The notes beneath the pieces were generated by a model that did no database searches, was not told the DNA's origin, and worked only from the letters and a program-made list of their open reading frames with translations. A stretch of DNA of 40,442 nucleotides from Gammaproteobacteria bacterium. GTDB taxonomy: Bacteria; Pseudomonadota; Gammaproteobacteria; Steroidobacterales; Steroidobacteraceae. Every line of letters starts with the position of its first letter. Position 1 is the first letter of the stretch. Below are positions 28,229-37,067 of the stretch, in pieces. The translations under genes and the position numbers were made by a program. Location: NCBI GenBank assembly GCA_016874235.1, contig VGUJ01000015.1, forward strand, positions 1 through 40,442, read 5' to 3'.

Positions 28229-29521
28229 TCACGCGCGCTCGACGATGGCTGTGACGCCCATTCCCCCTGCCGTACACACCGAGATGAGACCGCGGCGAGC
28301 GGTCGGAGTGGTGGCCAGCAATTTCGCGAGCGTAGCGAGGATACGTGCACCGGTCGCGGCGAAGGGATGTCCGATCGCCACGCTACTGCCGTTCACGTTG
28401 AGCTTCGTGCGATCGATACCGCCGAGTGCGCCGGGACGCTTGAGCTTCGTCTGGCAGAACTCATCGGACTCCCATGCGGCGAGTGTGCAGAGCACCTGCG
28501 CGGCAAAGGCTTCGTGGATTTCATAGAAGTCGAAGTCCTGCAGCGTGAGCCCCGCATCGTCGAGCATGGCCGGTACGGCATACGCCGGCGCCATCAGCAG
28601 CCCCTCGTCTCCCGTGACAAAGTCGACAGCGGCTGCCTTGCCAAAAGTCAGCCACGCCTGAACAGGCAGTCCGTGGGCACGCGCCCAGTCTTTGCTCGCG
28701 AGTAGTACAGCGGAGGCGCCGTCGGTGAGTGGTGTGCTGTTGCCGGCGGTCAGGGTGCCAGCGCTCGAACGATCGAAGCTCGACTTGAGCTTGGCGAGTT
28801 TTGCCGTGGACGAGTCCGCGCGTACGTTGTCATCGCGTGACAGACCCTCGAACGGCACGACGAGATCATCGAAGAAGCCCGCTTGCCACGCCGCAGCCGC
28901 ACGTCGATGGCTTTCGTACGCGAGCTCATCCTGTGCTGCGCGGGTGATGCCCCAGCGCTTCGCCATGAGCTCACAACTCTCACCCATCGACAGTCCAGTG
29001 CGGGGTTCGTTCGCGCCGGGGATCACAGGTTTGAAGTGATGAGGTCTCAATGAAAGGAACGGAGCAAGTCGACCGCCGAGACTCTTGGCCCGGAAGGCGC
29101 GCATCAAAATTTGTTGGTAGCCACGCGGATACACGATGGGCGGATCGCTCACCGTGTCGACGCCGCCTGCGATCGCGCAGTCGATTTGCCCTAACGCAAT
29201 CTTGTTGGCGACGTTGATGGCTGCTTCGAGGCTCGTACCACAGGCCCTTTGAAGATCGTAGGCCGGTGTATGCGGATCGAGCGTCGTCCCGAGCACGCTC
29301 TCACGCGCGAGATTGAAGTCACGTGAGTGTTTGATGACCGCACCCGCGGCGACCTCGCCAAGTCGTTTTCCGTCGAGTTTGAATCGCGACACGACACCCT
29401 GTATCGCCGCCGTCAGCATCTGCTGATTGCCGACCCGCGAGTAAGCTCCGTGAGCACGCGCAAAAGGAATGCGGGCGCCACCGACGATGGCGACTCGACG
29501 AACGTTCGATCCGACCAGCAT
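28229..29521 (-). CDS. fadI: Acetyl-CoA acyltransferase (FadI-type thiolase)
   Basis: This 430-aa thiolase cleaves 3-ketoacyl-CoA in fatty-acid beta-oxidation. The acyl-accepting Cys94 is in RACGTSLEA. The later catalytic motifs are EIHEAFAAQ, GHPFAATG and the C-terminal CTAGGMG. Its length fits the FadI/trifunctional beta-subunit group rather than FadA (about 390). No fadJ-like partner lies nearby, so the partner must be elsewhere or the enzyme works alone. It converges on dut with 6 bp between. Confidence 0.93.
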   Translation of the reverse strand: MLVGSNVRRVAIVGGARIPFARAHGAYSRVGNQQMLTAAIQGVVSRFKLDGKRLGEVAAGAVIKHSRDFNLARESVLGTTLDPHTPAYDLQRACGTSLEAAINVANKIALGQIDCAIAGGVDTVSDPPIVYPRGYQQILMRAFRAKSLGGRLAPFLSLRPHHFKPVIPGANEPRTGLSMGESCELMAKRWGITRAAQDELAYESHRRAAAAWQAGFFDDLVVPFEGLSRDDNVRADSSTAKLAKLKSSFDRSSAGTLTAGNSTPLTDGASAVLLASKDWARAHGLPVQAWLTFGKAAAVDFVTGDEGLLMAPAYAVPAMLDDAGLTLQDFDFYEIHEAFAAQVLCTLAAWESDEFCQTKLKRPGALGGIDRTKLNVNGSSVAIGHPFAATGARILATLAKLLATTPTARRGLISVCTAGGMGVTAIVERA

Positions 29522-29532
29522 TGACGATCTCC

Positions 29533-30822
29533 TTAGCGCGCCGTACCCGACTTCACTCGCTCGTAGTGACGATCGCGAAGCGCGGTGTGACGTGATTCGA
29601 GCTTCTGGGTTTTTCCGCCGGCGACCACGAGCTCTGGAAGACTCGATACCTCGAGCGGATCACCCGACCACAATACGAGGTCGGCGGGTCTGCCGCGCTC
29701 GATACTACCGAAGCGATCGGCGGCACCAAAGATTTCAGCAGGCGCACGGGTAATGGCGGCGAGCGCGTCCATCCGTGGCATGCCATGCGCGACCGCGTTG
29801 CCGGCAGCCTGTCGCGTCTTGCCCGCATCATCGACGCCAGTATCGTTGAGGGAGATGGCGACGATGACGCCGGCAGCCCTCAACTTCGCCGCGTTCTGTA
29901 ATGTCGAGCCGACCTCGTCGAATGAGTCTGGAAGATTGTGAAGCGGATCGACGATCACAGGGATACGAGCCGCGGCAAGCTCGTCGGCAACCCTCCACGC
30001 TTCCGCTCCGCCGCGAATCACGGCGTTCAGCTTTTCTTCACGAGCGAACTTGATCGTGTTGCGGATGTCGATGGCACGATCGACATCAAAGACGAATACG
30101 CCGTTGCCTTTGAGGAACTCGACCAGCACCTGTCGTCCCGAGGGCGACAGCAAACGCTCGTCGTGCACCATCACGAGGTTGGGTGCACGCGCTTCGACGA
30201 TGGCCTGGCGCAGCAGCATGAACTGCGCTGCACGTGAGCCGCCCGAGAGGTCGTTCGCGTCGCCGCCGAGATCGACGAACATGATGCGCGCGGGCAGCGG
30301 CGCCGAACCGTCGAGACCCACTGGCGCACCCAACCCGGCGACGAGACTGCCGCCCGATGCGGATGCAGGTGTCAGCAGAGTGAAGGTGACGCCGTTGATA
30401 ACGTTCACGCCGACGGTCATCGACTCGGGGTTGTACGCAAGCGTCACATCGAACTCGGGTCGCATTTGACCGAGCCGTTGCGCGAAGTCACCGGTCGTTT
30501 GTTCGATGCCGATCTCTTCGAGACCGATATGTCCGAGACCACCGAAAACGCCGGGGGTGAGGGCGCGACCGTTTGCGTCGATCACCGCGGTGCCCGCGGG
30601 AGCCGTCAAGTTTTGACCGATGGCGGCGATACGACCGTCCTGCACATAGACATCGGTGCCTTTGAGGGGCGCCGTGGCGTCACGCGTCATGGTGTAGACC
30701 GTGGCATTGCGAACGAGCAGCGTGCTGCCACCTGATGATGTGGCGGCGTCATCGGCAAGGGCAGTGTGTTGGAGCATGCCCACGATGACGAGGCTTGCCA
30801 AACTACGGATCAAAGTATTCAT
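29533..30822 (-). CDS. Exported amidohydrolase-family protein with degenerate metal site
   Basis: This 429-aa protein has a cleavable signal peptide (about 1-23, ending HTALA). It has the composite domain and barrel of COG1228-type amidohydrolases: TLLVRNATVYTM at 34-45, PGVFGGLGHIG at 90-100, and GSIERGRPADLVLW near the C-terminus. The usual PGxIDxHxH has become PGVFGGLGH: the first metal-binding His is Leu96 and the Asp is Gly94. Only His98 remains. It overlaps the intact paralogue upstream by 4 bp. It may be a non-catalytic partner or use a different metal site. Confidence 0.82.
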   Translation of the reverse strand: MNTLIRSLASLVIVGMLQHTALADDAATSSGGSTLLVRNATVYTMTRDATAPLKGTDVYVQDGRIAAIGQNLTAPAGTAVIDANGRALTPGVFGGLGHIGLEEIGIEQTTGDFAQRLGQMRPEFDVTLAYNPESMTVGVNVINGVTFTLLTPASASGGSLVAGLGAPVGLDGSAPLPARIMFVDLGGDANDLSGGSRAAQFMLLRQAIVEARAPNLVMVHDERLLSPSGRQVLVEFLKGNGVFVFDVDRAIDIRNTIKFAREEKLNAVIRGGAEAWRVADELAAARIPVIVDPLHNLPDSFDEVGSTLQNAAKLRAAGVIVAISLNDTGVDDAGKTRQAAGNAVAHGMPRMDALAAITRAPAEIFGAADRFGSIERGRPADLVLWSGDPLEVSSLPELVVAGGKTQKLESRHTALRDRHYERVKSGTAR

Positions 30823-32273
30823 CGGATCACCCCTTCGTAGGCAGGCTGACCAAGCAAGAAGTCGGACTCAGGCAGAGCACGCGGTGCAGCGCGATTGAAG
30901 CGCAGCGCTCCGTCGATATAGACCTGTTCGGGGAGCGCATAGACGCTGAATGGATTGCCGTTCCAGACGACGACGTCACCCATCTTGCCCTTCTCGAGCG
31001 TGCCGATCCGAGCCTCGAGCCCGATGGCTTGCGCAGCATTCCGGGTGAGCCAGGTAATCGCGTGCTCGGGTTTGATCTCGAGCCCCATGCGACGCGCATG
31101 AGCCATGCCTTTTGCAGCCTCTTGATTCAGACGCTGAATGCCCTCCGCGGAGTCAGAGTGCACGACGGCACATCCGCCAGGCGCTGCGTCCACAAGAATC
31201 ATGTTCTCGGGGATCGCGTCGTAAGACTCCATCTTGAACCCCCACCAATCGGCCCAAACTGCGGCGCAGATTTTGTTGTCGGCGAGGAGGTTGGAAATCT
31301 TGTAGGCCTCAGTCGCGTGATGGAAGGCGCTGACTCGATAACCAAACTCGCGCGCCATGTCGACCACGATGGCCATCTCGTCAGCACGATAACAGTGATG
31401 CTGAATCAGGATTTCTCCGCTCAGAACACCGGCTAGCGTTTCAAGGCGCAGGTCGCGCTTGGGCGGGCGCACATCTTTGGCGCCTGCAGCCTTGCGACTT
31501 TCGAACTGCTTCCAATCGCGAGCGTATTCCTGCGCTTCGATCCACTGCGCACGCCAGCCCGCGACGTTACCCATGCGAGTCGAGGGCAACTGACGACGAT
31601 TGCCGTAGACGCGTTTCGGGTTTTCGCCACAAGCCATTTTTAGACCATGCGGCGCATCGGGAAACTTCATTGCTTGATACGTGACGGCAGGAACATTTTT
31701 GACAGTGACCGAGCGGCCACCGAAAAGATTCGCCGAACCTGGCAGCACATGCAGGGTGGTGATGCCGCCCTCGAGAGCCGCTTCGAAGCCCGGATCTTGG
31801 GGCCAGATGGAGTGCTCTGACCAAACCTGTGCAGTCGAGGGTGCAGTCGCTTCGTTACCGTCGGAGTGCGCTTCGACGCCCGGTGACGCATAAACGCCGA
31901 GATGCGAGTGGACATCGATGATGCCCGGTGTCACCCACTTGCCTCGACCATCGACGATGCGCGCGTCAGCGGGAGCCGCGAGTTGTACTCCGACGGCCGA
32001 GATCACTCCGTCGCGAAGCAGGACGTCTGCATTCTCCAAGCGATCACCGTTGCCGATGAGCACCGTCGCGCCGCGGATGAGGGTCGGTGCCGAAGGCGCG
32101 GGTTTATAGGTCGAGGGGTAAGGCGAGCCCGTACTCGGAGAGATGGATTGACTCGTTGTGACGGAGGCCTTTGAGGTGTCCGTGCCTTTCATCGGGCCCG
32201 CGGCTGAGCAGGCCGTGAGTGCGAGCGAAAGGCCGGCGAGCAGCGCGAGGTTTCGGGGTCGTCGTGAAATCAT
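30819..32273 (-). CDS. Lipoprotein amidohydrolase
   Basis: This 484-aa amidohydrolase has a lipoprotein signal with lipobox LTAC (Cys22), so it is anchored outside the cytoplasm, probably at the outer membrane. A low-complexity Ser/Thr/Pro linker (30-62) precedes the enzyme. The metal-binding motif PGIIDVHSHLG places His122 and His124. HHC, FHHATEAY and HSDSAEG supply the other ligands. The C-terminal GTLEKGKMGDVVVW is typical of the family. The substrate is probably a peptide- or ring-amide; it cannot be read. I start at ATG 32273 (GGGAGG upstream). Confidence 0.87.
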   Translation of the reverse strand: MISRRPRNLALLAGLSLALTACSAAGPMKGTDTSKASVTTSQSISPSTGSPYPSTYKPAPSAPTLIRGATVLIGNGDRLENADVLLRDGVISAVGVQLAAPADARIVDGRGKWVTPGIIDVHSHLGVYASPGVEAHSDGNEATAPSTAQVWSEHSIWPQDPGFEAALEGGITTLHVLPGSANLFGGRSVTVKNVPAVTYQAMKFPDAPHGLKMACGENPKRVYGNRRQLPSTRMGNVAGWRAQWIEAQEYARDWKQFESRKAAGAKDVRPPKRDLRLETLAGVLSGEILIQHHCYRADEMAIVVDMAREFGYRVSAFHHATEAYKISNLLADNKICAAVWADWWGFKMESYDAIPENMILVDAAPGGCAVVHSDSAEGIQRLNQEAAKGMAHARRMGLEIKPEHAITWLTRNAAQAIGLEARIGTLEKGKMGDVVVWNGNPFSVYALPEQVYIDGALRFNRAAPRALPESDFLLGQPAYEGVIR

Positions 32274-32412
32274 GCAGCAATGCCTCCCTGCTTGAGTCCG
32301 ATGCGGTTGCAACTTTAAAGGTCGGCACGGCAAGATGCCCGAACGAGAGTCGGACGACAACAGGGGCGCAGGGCGCGGCCCGTCGATTGCAGCCCGTCAA
32401 CGAAGAGGCGTC

Positions 32413-32712
32413 ATGGCGTTCAACACCTTCCAGGAGTTCTACCCGTTTTATCTGGGTGAGCACGCCGATCGTACGTCGCGGCGTCTGCATGTCGTGGGTA
32501 CGATCTTGGGCCTCCTGCAACTGCTGCTCGCCCTGGTCACGGGCAACGGCTGGTTGATCCTGACCGGCCTGGTGTCGGGCTACGGATTTGCCTGGGTGGG
32601 GCACTATTTCTTCGAAAAGAACACCCCGGCCACGTTCAAGTACCCGCTCTACAGCCTGCGCGGCGATTTCACCATGGCCCGTGACGTACTCACGGGCCGC
32701 ATTCCCTGGTAG
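32413..32712 (+). CDS. Mpo1-like protein (DUF962)
   Basis: This 99-aa membrane protein belongs to the DUF962/Mpo1 family. Yeast Mpo1 is an iron dioxygenase in alpha-oxidation of 2-hydroxy fatty acids. The conserved His17 and His26 (HADRTSRRLH) and His64 (WVGHYFFEKN) are present, with two short hydrophobic segments between them. The family signature PATFKYPLYSL follows. The gene ends 2 bp before gshA, so the two are probably one transcript. The link to glutathione is not established. Confidence 0.88.
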   Translation: MAFNTFQEFYPFYLGEHADRTSRRLHVVGTILGLLQLLLALVTGNGWLILTGLVSGYGFAWVGHYFFEKNTPATFKYPLYSLRGDFTMARDVLTGRIPW

Positions 32713-32714
32713 CG

Positions 32715-34295
32715 ATGCCCGCGAGTCGCATCGATCGCGTTTTCGAAAAACGCCTTGCCGCCGTCATCAATAGCGGTGAGAGGGCTGCGTTGCAGGCGGG
32801 GCGCCGCGGTGTCGAAAAAGAATCTTTGCGGGTCACGCCCGCCGGCCGGATCGCGACCACGCCCCATCCGATGGCGCTCGGCTCCGCGCTCACCAACGAT
32901 CACATCACGACTGATTACTCCGAGGCATTGATCGAGCTCGTCACGCCGACCTTCACGACCAACTGGGAACTGCTGCAATATCTTTGTGACCTGCATCAGT
33001 TCGTCTACCGTCATATCGAAGACGAACTGCTCTGGGCGACGAGCATGCCCTGTGTCATCGATGGAGATGCCAGCATCCCGATTGCGCAGTTCGGCCCATC
33101 AAACGTCGGCCGGATGAAGACGATTTATCGCGAGGGTCTCGGGCTGCGCTACGGACGAGTGATGCAAGCCATCTCGGGCGTGCACTTCAATTATTCGTTT
33201 CCCGAGCGGCTGTGGCCTGTCTGGGCTGCAATTCGCGAATCGCGTACCTCCGGGCAGTCGTTCATTTCGGAGAGTTATTTCGACTTACTGCGCAACTATC
33301 GAAGGCTCGGATGGATCGTTCTGTATTTGTTTGGCGTCTCTCCCATGGTGTGCAAGTCGTTTCTCCGAGCGCGCGGCGAGACTTTGCCCGAGTACGGGCG
33401 TGGGACGGCTTGGGAGCCGCATTCCACCTCCTTGCGCATGAGCGATCTCGGATACCGAAATCGAAGCCAGTCGAGTCTGGAAGTCTCGGTGAACAGCCTC
33501 GACGAATACGTACGCGATCTCACTCAAGCGATCAGCACGCCTCATCCCGAGTACCAGCGCCTTGGAGTGAAGGTCGATGGCGCCTATCGTCAGCTCAACG
33601 CCAATTTGTTGCAGATCGAGAACGAGTACTACGCGTTCATTCGCCCCAAGCGCGTCGCGCGATCAGGTGAGCGCCCAACCAAGGCCTTGATGCGTCGCGG
33701 TGTCGAATATGTCGAGGTCCGGGCACTCGATGTCAGTGCGTTCGACCCCGTCGGCGTCAATCAAAATAAACTTCGATTTTTGGAAGCCTTCCTGGGTCTG
33801 TGTCTCATGCGAGAGAGTCCGCTCATCGATGCGGCCGAGCAGGCGGTTCTCGATGGCAATCACGTCACCGTGGCCCGACGGGGTCGCGAGCCGGGGTTGA
33901 TGCTGAGCCGCGAAGGCCGTCAAGTGCCCATGCTCGAATGGGCCCGGGAAATCATTGACCAGATGCAAGGTATTTGCGAGCAGCTCGACGAGGGCGACCC
34001 GCAAAAACCGTATTCAGCGGCGCTGGCCGTTCAGGCCGCCAAGCTCGACGACGTGGCACTCACGCCCTCGGCAAGGCTCATCAAAGAAATCGGTGAGACG
34101 GGCGAGTCTTTCTTCGATCTCGCCCTGCGTACCTCAGCGACCCATAAGGGCTATTTCCTCGATCTCCATCAACCGAACGAGGCTCGCTTACGCGAGTTCG
34201 CGGATCAAGCGGCCGAATCGCTCGAGGTCGCGGAGGCGATGGCGAGTGCTCCGCAAAAAGATTTCGATGCGTTTCTCGCCGACTACTTCTCGTAG
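32715..34295 (+). CDS. gshA: Glutamate-cysteine ligase
   Basis: This 526-aa enzyme makes gamma-glutamylcysteine, the first and rate-limiting step of glutathione synthesis. The sequence GRRGVEKESLRVTPAGRI starts the ATP-grasp-like active site; TDYSEALIELVTP and SGVHFNYSFPE follow. The length and sequence match the gammaproteobacterial (E. coli GshA) type, which differs from the plant/alpha type. There is almost no Shine-Dalgarno, so translation may depend on the preceding gene. gshB is not in the window. It overlaps the convergent isoaspartyl peptidase by 13 bp. Confidence 0.95.
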   Translation: MPASRIDRVFEKRLAAVINSGERAALQAGRRGVEKESLRVTPAGRIATTPHPMALGSALTNDHITTDYSEALIELVTPTFTTNWELLQYLCDLHQFVYRHIEDELLWATSMPCVIDGDASIPIAQFGPSNVGRMKTIYREGLGLRYGRVMQAISGVHFNYSFPERLWPVWAAIRESRTSGQSFISESYFDLLRNYRRLGWIVLYLFGVSPMVCKSFLRARGETLPEYGRGTAWEPHSTSLRMSDLGYRNRSQSSLEVSVNSLDEYVRDLTQAISTPHPEYQRLGVKVDGAYRQLNANLLQIENEYYAFIRPKRVARSGERPTKALMRRGVEYVEVRALDVSAFDPVGVNQNKLRFLEAFLGLCLMRESPLIDAAEQAVLDGNHVTVARRGREPGLMLSREGRQVPMLEWAREIIDQMQGICEQLDEGDPQKPYSAALAVQAAKLDDVALTPSARLIKEIGETGESFFDLALRTSATHKGYFLDLHQPNEARLREFADQAAESLEVAEAMASAPQKDFDAFLADYFS

Positions 34296-35296
34296 ATCGC
34301 GATCTGGCGCTGGCCCGATGAGTCGCGCATGCCGCGGAACATTCCGGGACTATTGAATTCCATCACCACGTTGCCTTTAGGGTCGACGGCGATGACACCG
34401 CCTTCGCCGCCGCGCTGCACAAGTTTTTCATGCACAACGGATTTGGCAGCCCGCTCGAGTGACCAGCCGCGATACTCGACGAGCGCGCAAATGTCGTAGG
34501 CGACGACCGATCGAATGAAATACTCCCCATGGCCCGTGGATGACACGGCACAACTCGCGTTGTTGGCGTAGGTGCCGGCACCGATGACGGGCGCGTCACC
34601 GATGCGGCCCCAGCGTTTGTTGGTCATACCGCCCGTCGAGGTCGCCGCGGCGACATTTCCGCTTTTGTCGACGGCGACGGCGCCCACGGTCCCGAGTCCC
34701 GAGAGTTCGTTTTTTGGTTGGGTTTGACCCTGCAGTACGCGTTGTAGCTGGCGCTTGCGTGTGGGCGTGACGAAGTATTCGTTAGGGACCAAGGTGATGC
34801 CCTGAGTGAGCGCGAACTCTTCGGCGCCGGAGCCTGACAAAAACACGTGGGGGGATTGCTCCATCACACGGCGGGCAAGATCGATGGGATTTTTAACGTG
34901 CCGCAAACCCGTGACCGCACCGGCCGACAAATTACGCCCATCCATGATCGAGGCGTCGAGTTCGGCATAGCCATCGTGCGCCAGGACCGCGCCCTTGCCG
35001 GCGTTGAAAAGCGGATTGTCCTCGAGCAGCCGCACGGCTGTCGTGACGGCATCGAGACTGCTGCCACCGGCTTCGAGCACGGCGTATCCCGCATCCAGTG
35101 CCTCGGCCAAGCCCGCTCGGTACGCTGCGCCGTCGTCGGGCCCGAGTTGGTCGCGCGAAATCACGCCGGCGCCACCATGAATTGCGATTGAAATCATTTT
35201 TGACGATTCCTTGCTTTCGGCAGTCGATGCCCACGAGCAGGTAAGGGTGGCGACCATGAAAAGTTTGACGAAGCGAGTCAAGAGGGGCGATATCAC
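34283..35296 (-). CDS. iaaA: Isoaspartyl peptidase / L-asparaginase with signal peptide
   Basis: This 337-aa Ntn-hydrolase cleaves isoaspartyl dipeptides and asparagine. It is made as a precursor that cuts itself before Thr203 (LGTVGAVAVD). IAIHGGAG near residue 38 starts the mature domain. The first 25 or so residues form a signal peptide (hydrophobic LFMVATLTCSWASTA), which most homologues lack, so it may be periplasmic. I choose the GTG at 35296: it overlaps the upstream stop as GTGA and has AAGGA well spaced. A TTG at 35305 touches that AAGGA and is unlikely. Coupling to the flavoprotein upstream is unusual. Confidence 0.9.
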   Translation of the reverse strand: MISPLLTRFVKLFMVATLTCSWASTAESKESSKMISIAIHGGAGVISRDQLGPDDGAAYRAGLAEALDAGYAVLEAGGSSLDAVTTAVRLLEDNPLFNAGKGAVLAHDGYAELDASIMDGRNLSAGAVTGLRHVKNPIDLARRVMEQSPHVFLSGSGAEEFALTQGITLVPNEYFVTPTRKRQLQRVLQGQTQPKNELSGLGTVGAVAVDKSGNVAAATSTGGMTNKRWGRIGDAPVIGAGTYANNASCAVSSTGHGEYFIRSVVAYDICALVEYRGWSLERAAKSVVHEKLVQRGGEGGVIAVDPKGNVVMEFNSPGMFRGMRDSSGQRQIAIYEK

Positions 35297-36516
35297 AGTA
35301 GGCAATCCTTCAAAGAAATAGAGATGTCTGCCGCTTTGTCGGCATCGAGCTTAGCTCGTACCGCAATCAGTTTGCGTGCCGCCATCTGATCCTTGGCTTG
35401 GTTCACCGTATCGATGGCCAGTAATTCGCCATCGCTCTTCAGGTAGCAGCACGAGAACGAATTGTCTTTGGGATGACCACGCAGTACGACTCGATCATGA
35501 CCTTGAGAGAGACCGATGATCAGCAGCTTGTGGTGATATTGGTCTGACCAGAACCACGGTACGCGATCGTGTGGCTGCGCTTGACCTAGGATGTTGAGCG
35601 CGGCCGTCGCCCCTTGTTCGAAGGCGTTGTCGACGGACTCGAGTCGAACCCGACGGCCGTAGCGCTGCGAAGGATGATTACTACAGTCGCCGATCGCGTA
35701 AATCGACGGGTCAGACGTTCGGCAGTATTCATCGACGAGAATACCGTTCTCGCAAGCGAGACCCGCGCTCCGGGCGAGCGTGTCGTGGGCGATCACACCG
35801 ATGCCAACGATCACGAGGTTAGCCTCGATACGTCCCGCGGCCGTGTCGACGCCACACACCCGACCCGACGCATCGCCCTGCAGACCCGTCACGTTGTAAC
35901 GCAACAGCAGCTGAACGCCGTGGCCGGCGTGCTCAGCTTCGAAGTAGCGCGAGACCGGCTCGGCGACCACGCGGTTCATGACCCGATCGGCCATCTCGAG
36001 CACAGTCACTTCCATGCCGAGATGTCTCAACGTCGCGGCCGTTTCAAGACCGATATAGCCACCGCCGATGATGACGGCACGACGACCAGGTTGAATCTCG
36101 CTGCGCAGACGATCGGCGTCTGCGATGTCCTTCAAATAATGAACGCCGGCAAGGTCGCTGCCCGGCAGGCTGAGGCGTCGCGGCAGGCTACCCGTCGCGA
36201 GAACCAAGGCGTCGTAATGGAGAGTTTGGCCATCATCGAGCGTGACCGTCGCGCTCGAGCGACCGATCGATGCCGCGAGCCGCCCGAGATGGAGGCGGAT
36301 CCGCTGCTCGTCAAAGTAATTTTGGTGCCGAAGTGTCAGTCGGTCGCGGCCAAGCTCGCCCGCGAGATACTTTTTGGACAGCGGGGGCCGCTGATAGGGT
36401 AGGTGGGGCTCTTCACCGACGAGGTCGATACTTCCGCCGAACCCTTTCTTTCGCAGGGTCTCGATGCATTGGATGGCGGCCTGGCCCGCTCCGATCACTA
36501 CGACTCGTTCCGTCAT
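35293..36516 (-). CDS. FAD-dependent pyridine nucleotide-disulphide oxidoreductase (ferredoxin/rubredoxin reductase type)
   Basis: This 407-aa flavoprotein passes electrons from NAD(P)H to a ferredoxin- or rubredoxin-type carrier. The N-terminal FAD motif is VVVIGAGQAA; the NAD motif is IIGGGYIGLE near residue 150. YAIGDC is the second FAD contact, and a C-terminal reductase-type domain follows. No ferredoxin, P450 or oxygenase gene is near, so the partner is unknown. The start at ATG 36516 fits the family; the open frame before it runs through the P-II control region. It is coupled to the peptidase below. Confidence 0.88.
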   Translation of the reverse strand: MTERVVVIGAGQAAIQCIETLRKKGFGGSIDLVGEEPHLPYQRPPLSKKYLAGELGRDRLTLRHQNYFDEQRIRLHLGRLAASIGRSSATVTLDDGQTLHYDALVLATGSLPRRLSLPGSDLAGVHYLKDIADADRLRSEIQPGRRAVIIGGGYIGLETAATLRHLGMEVTVLEMADRVMNRVVAEPVSRYFEAEHAGHGVQLLLRYNVTGLQGDASGRVCGVDTAAGRIEANLVIVGIGVIAHDTLARSAGLACENGILVDEYCRTSDPSIYAIGDCSNHPSQRYGRRVRLESVDNAFEQGATAALNILGQAQPHDRVPWFWSDQYHHKLLIIGLSQGHDRVVLRGHPKDNSFSCCYLKSDGELLAIDTVNQAKDQMAARKLIAVRAKLDADKAADISISLKDCLL

Positions 36517-36578
36517 GGGCGGCAAGGATAGGGCCGAACCGCCGGGCGCACCACTCACGGGCGCGCCATCGACCGAAG

Positions 36579-36595
36579 TGCGCCATAATGGTGCG
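36579..36595. promoter_or_regulatory. NtrC-binding site upstream of the P-II gene
   Basis: TGCGCCATAATGGTGCG is a near-perfect dyad (TGCGCCA-N3-TGGTGCG) matching the NtrC consensus TGCACCA-N3-TGGTGCA with one change per arm. Its centre is about 97 bases before the predicted sigma-54 start site, a normal enhancer distance. A weaker half-site GCACCA (36548-36553) has its centre 32 bases further out, three helical turns away. Confidence 0.75.
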
Positions 36596-36657
36596 CGGGT
36601 GCCGCTCAAGAGCCGATGCGAGGCTGAAAATACCGGTCTTTCGGGGCCTCGCCGGCG

Positions 36658-36673
36658 TGGCATGGAAGGTGCA
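36658..36673 (+). promoter_or_regulatory. Sigma-54 promoter of the P-II gene
   Basis: TGGCATGGAAGGTGCA has the GG and GC elements separated by ten bases, as sigma-54 requires, and matches the -24/-12 consensus at 14 of 16 scored positions. Transcription should start near 36684, 45 bases before the start codon. Confidence 0.82.
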
Positions 36674-36707
36674 ATACTCAATCGCCGACAGTCGGTGCCT
36701 CGCATAG

Positions 36708-37067
<360 letters not shown>

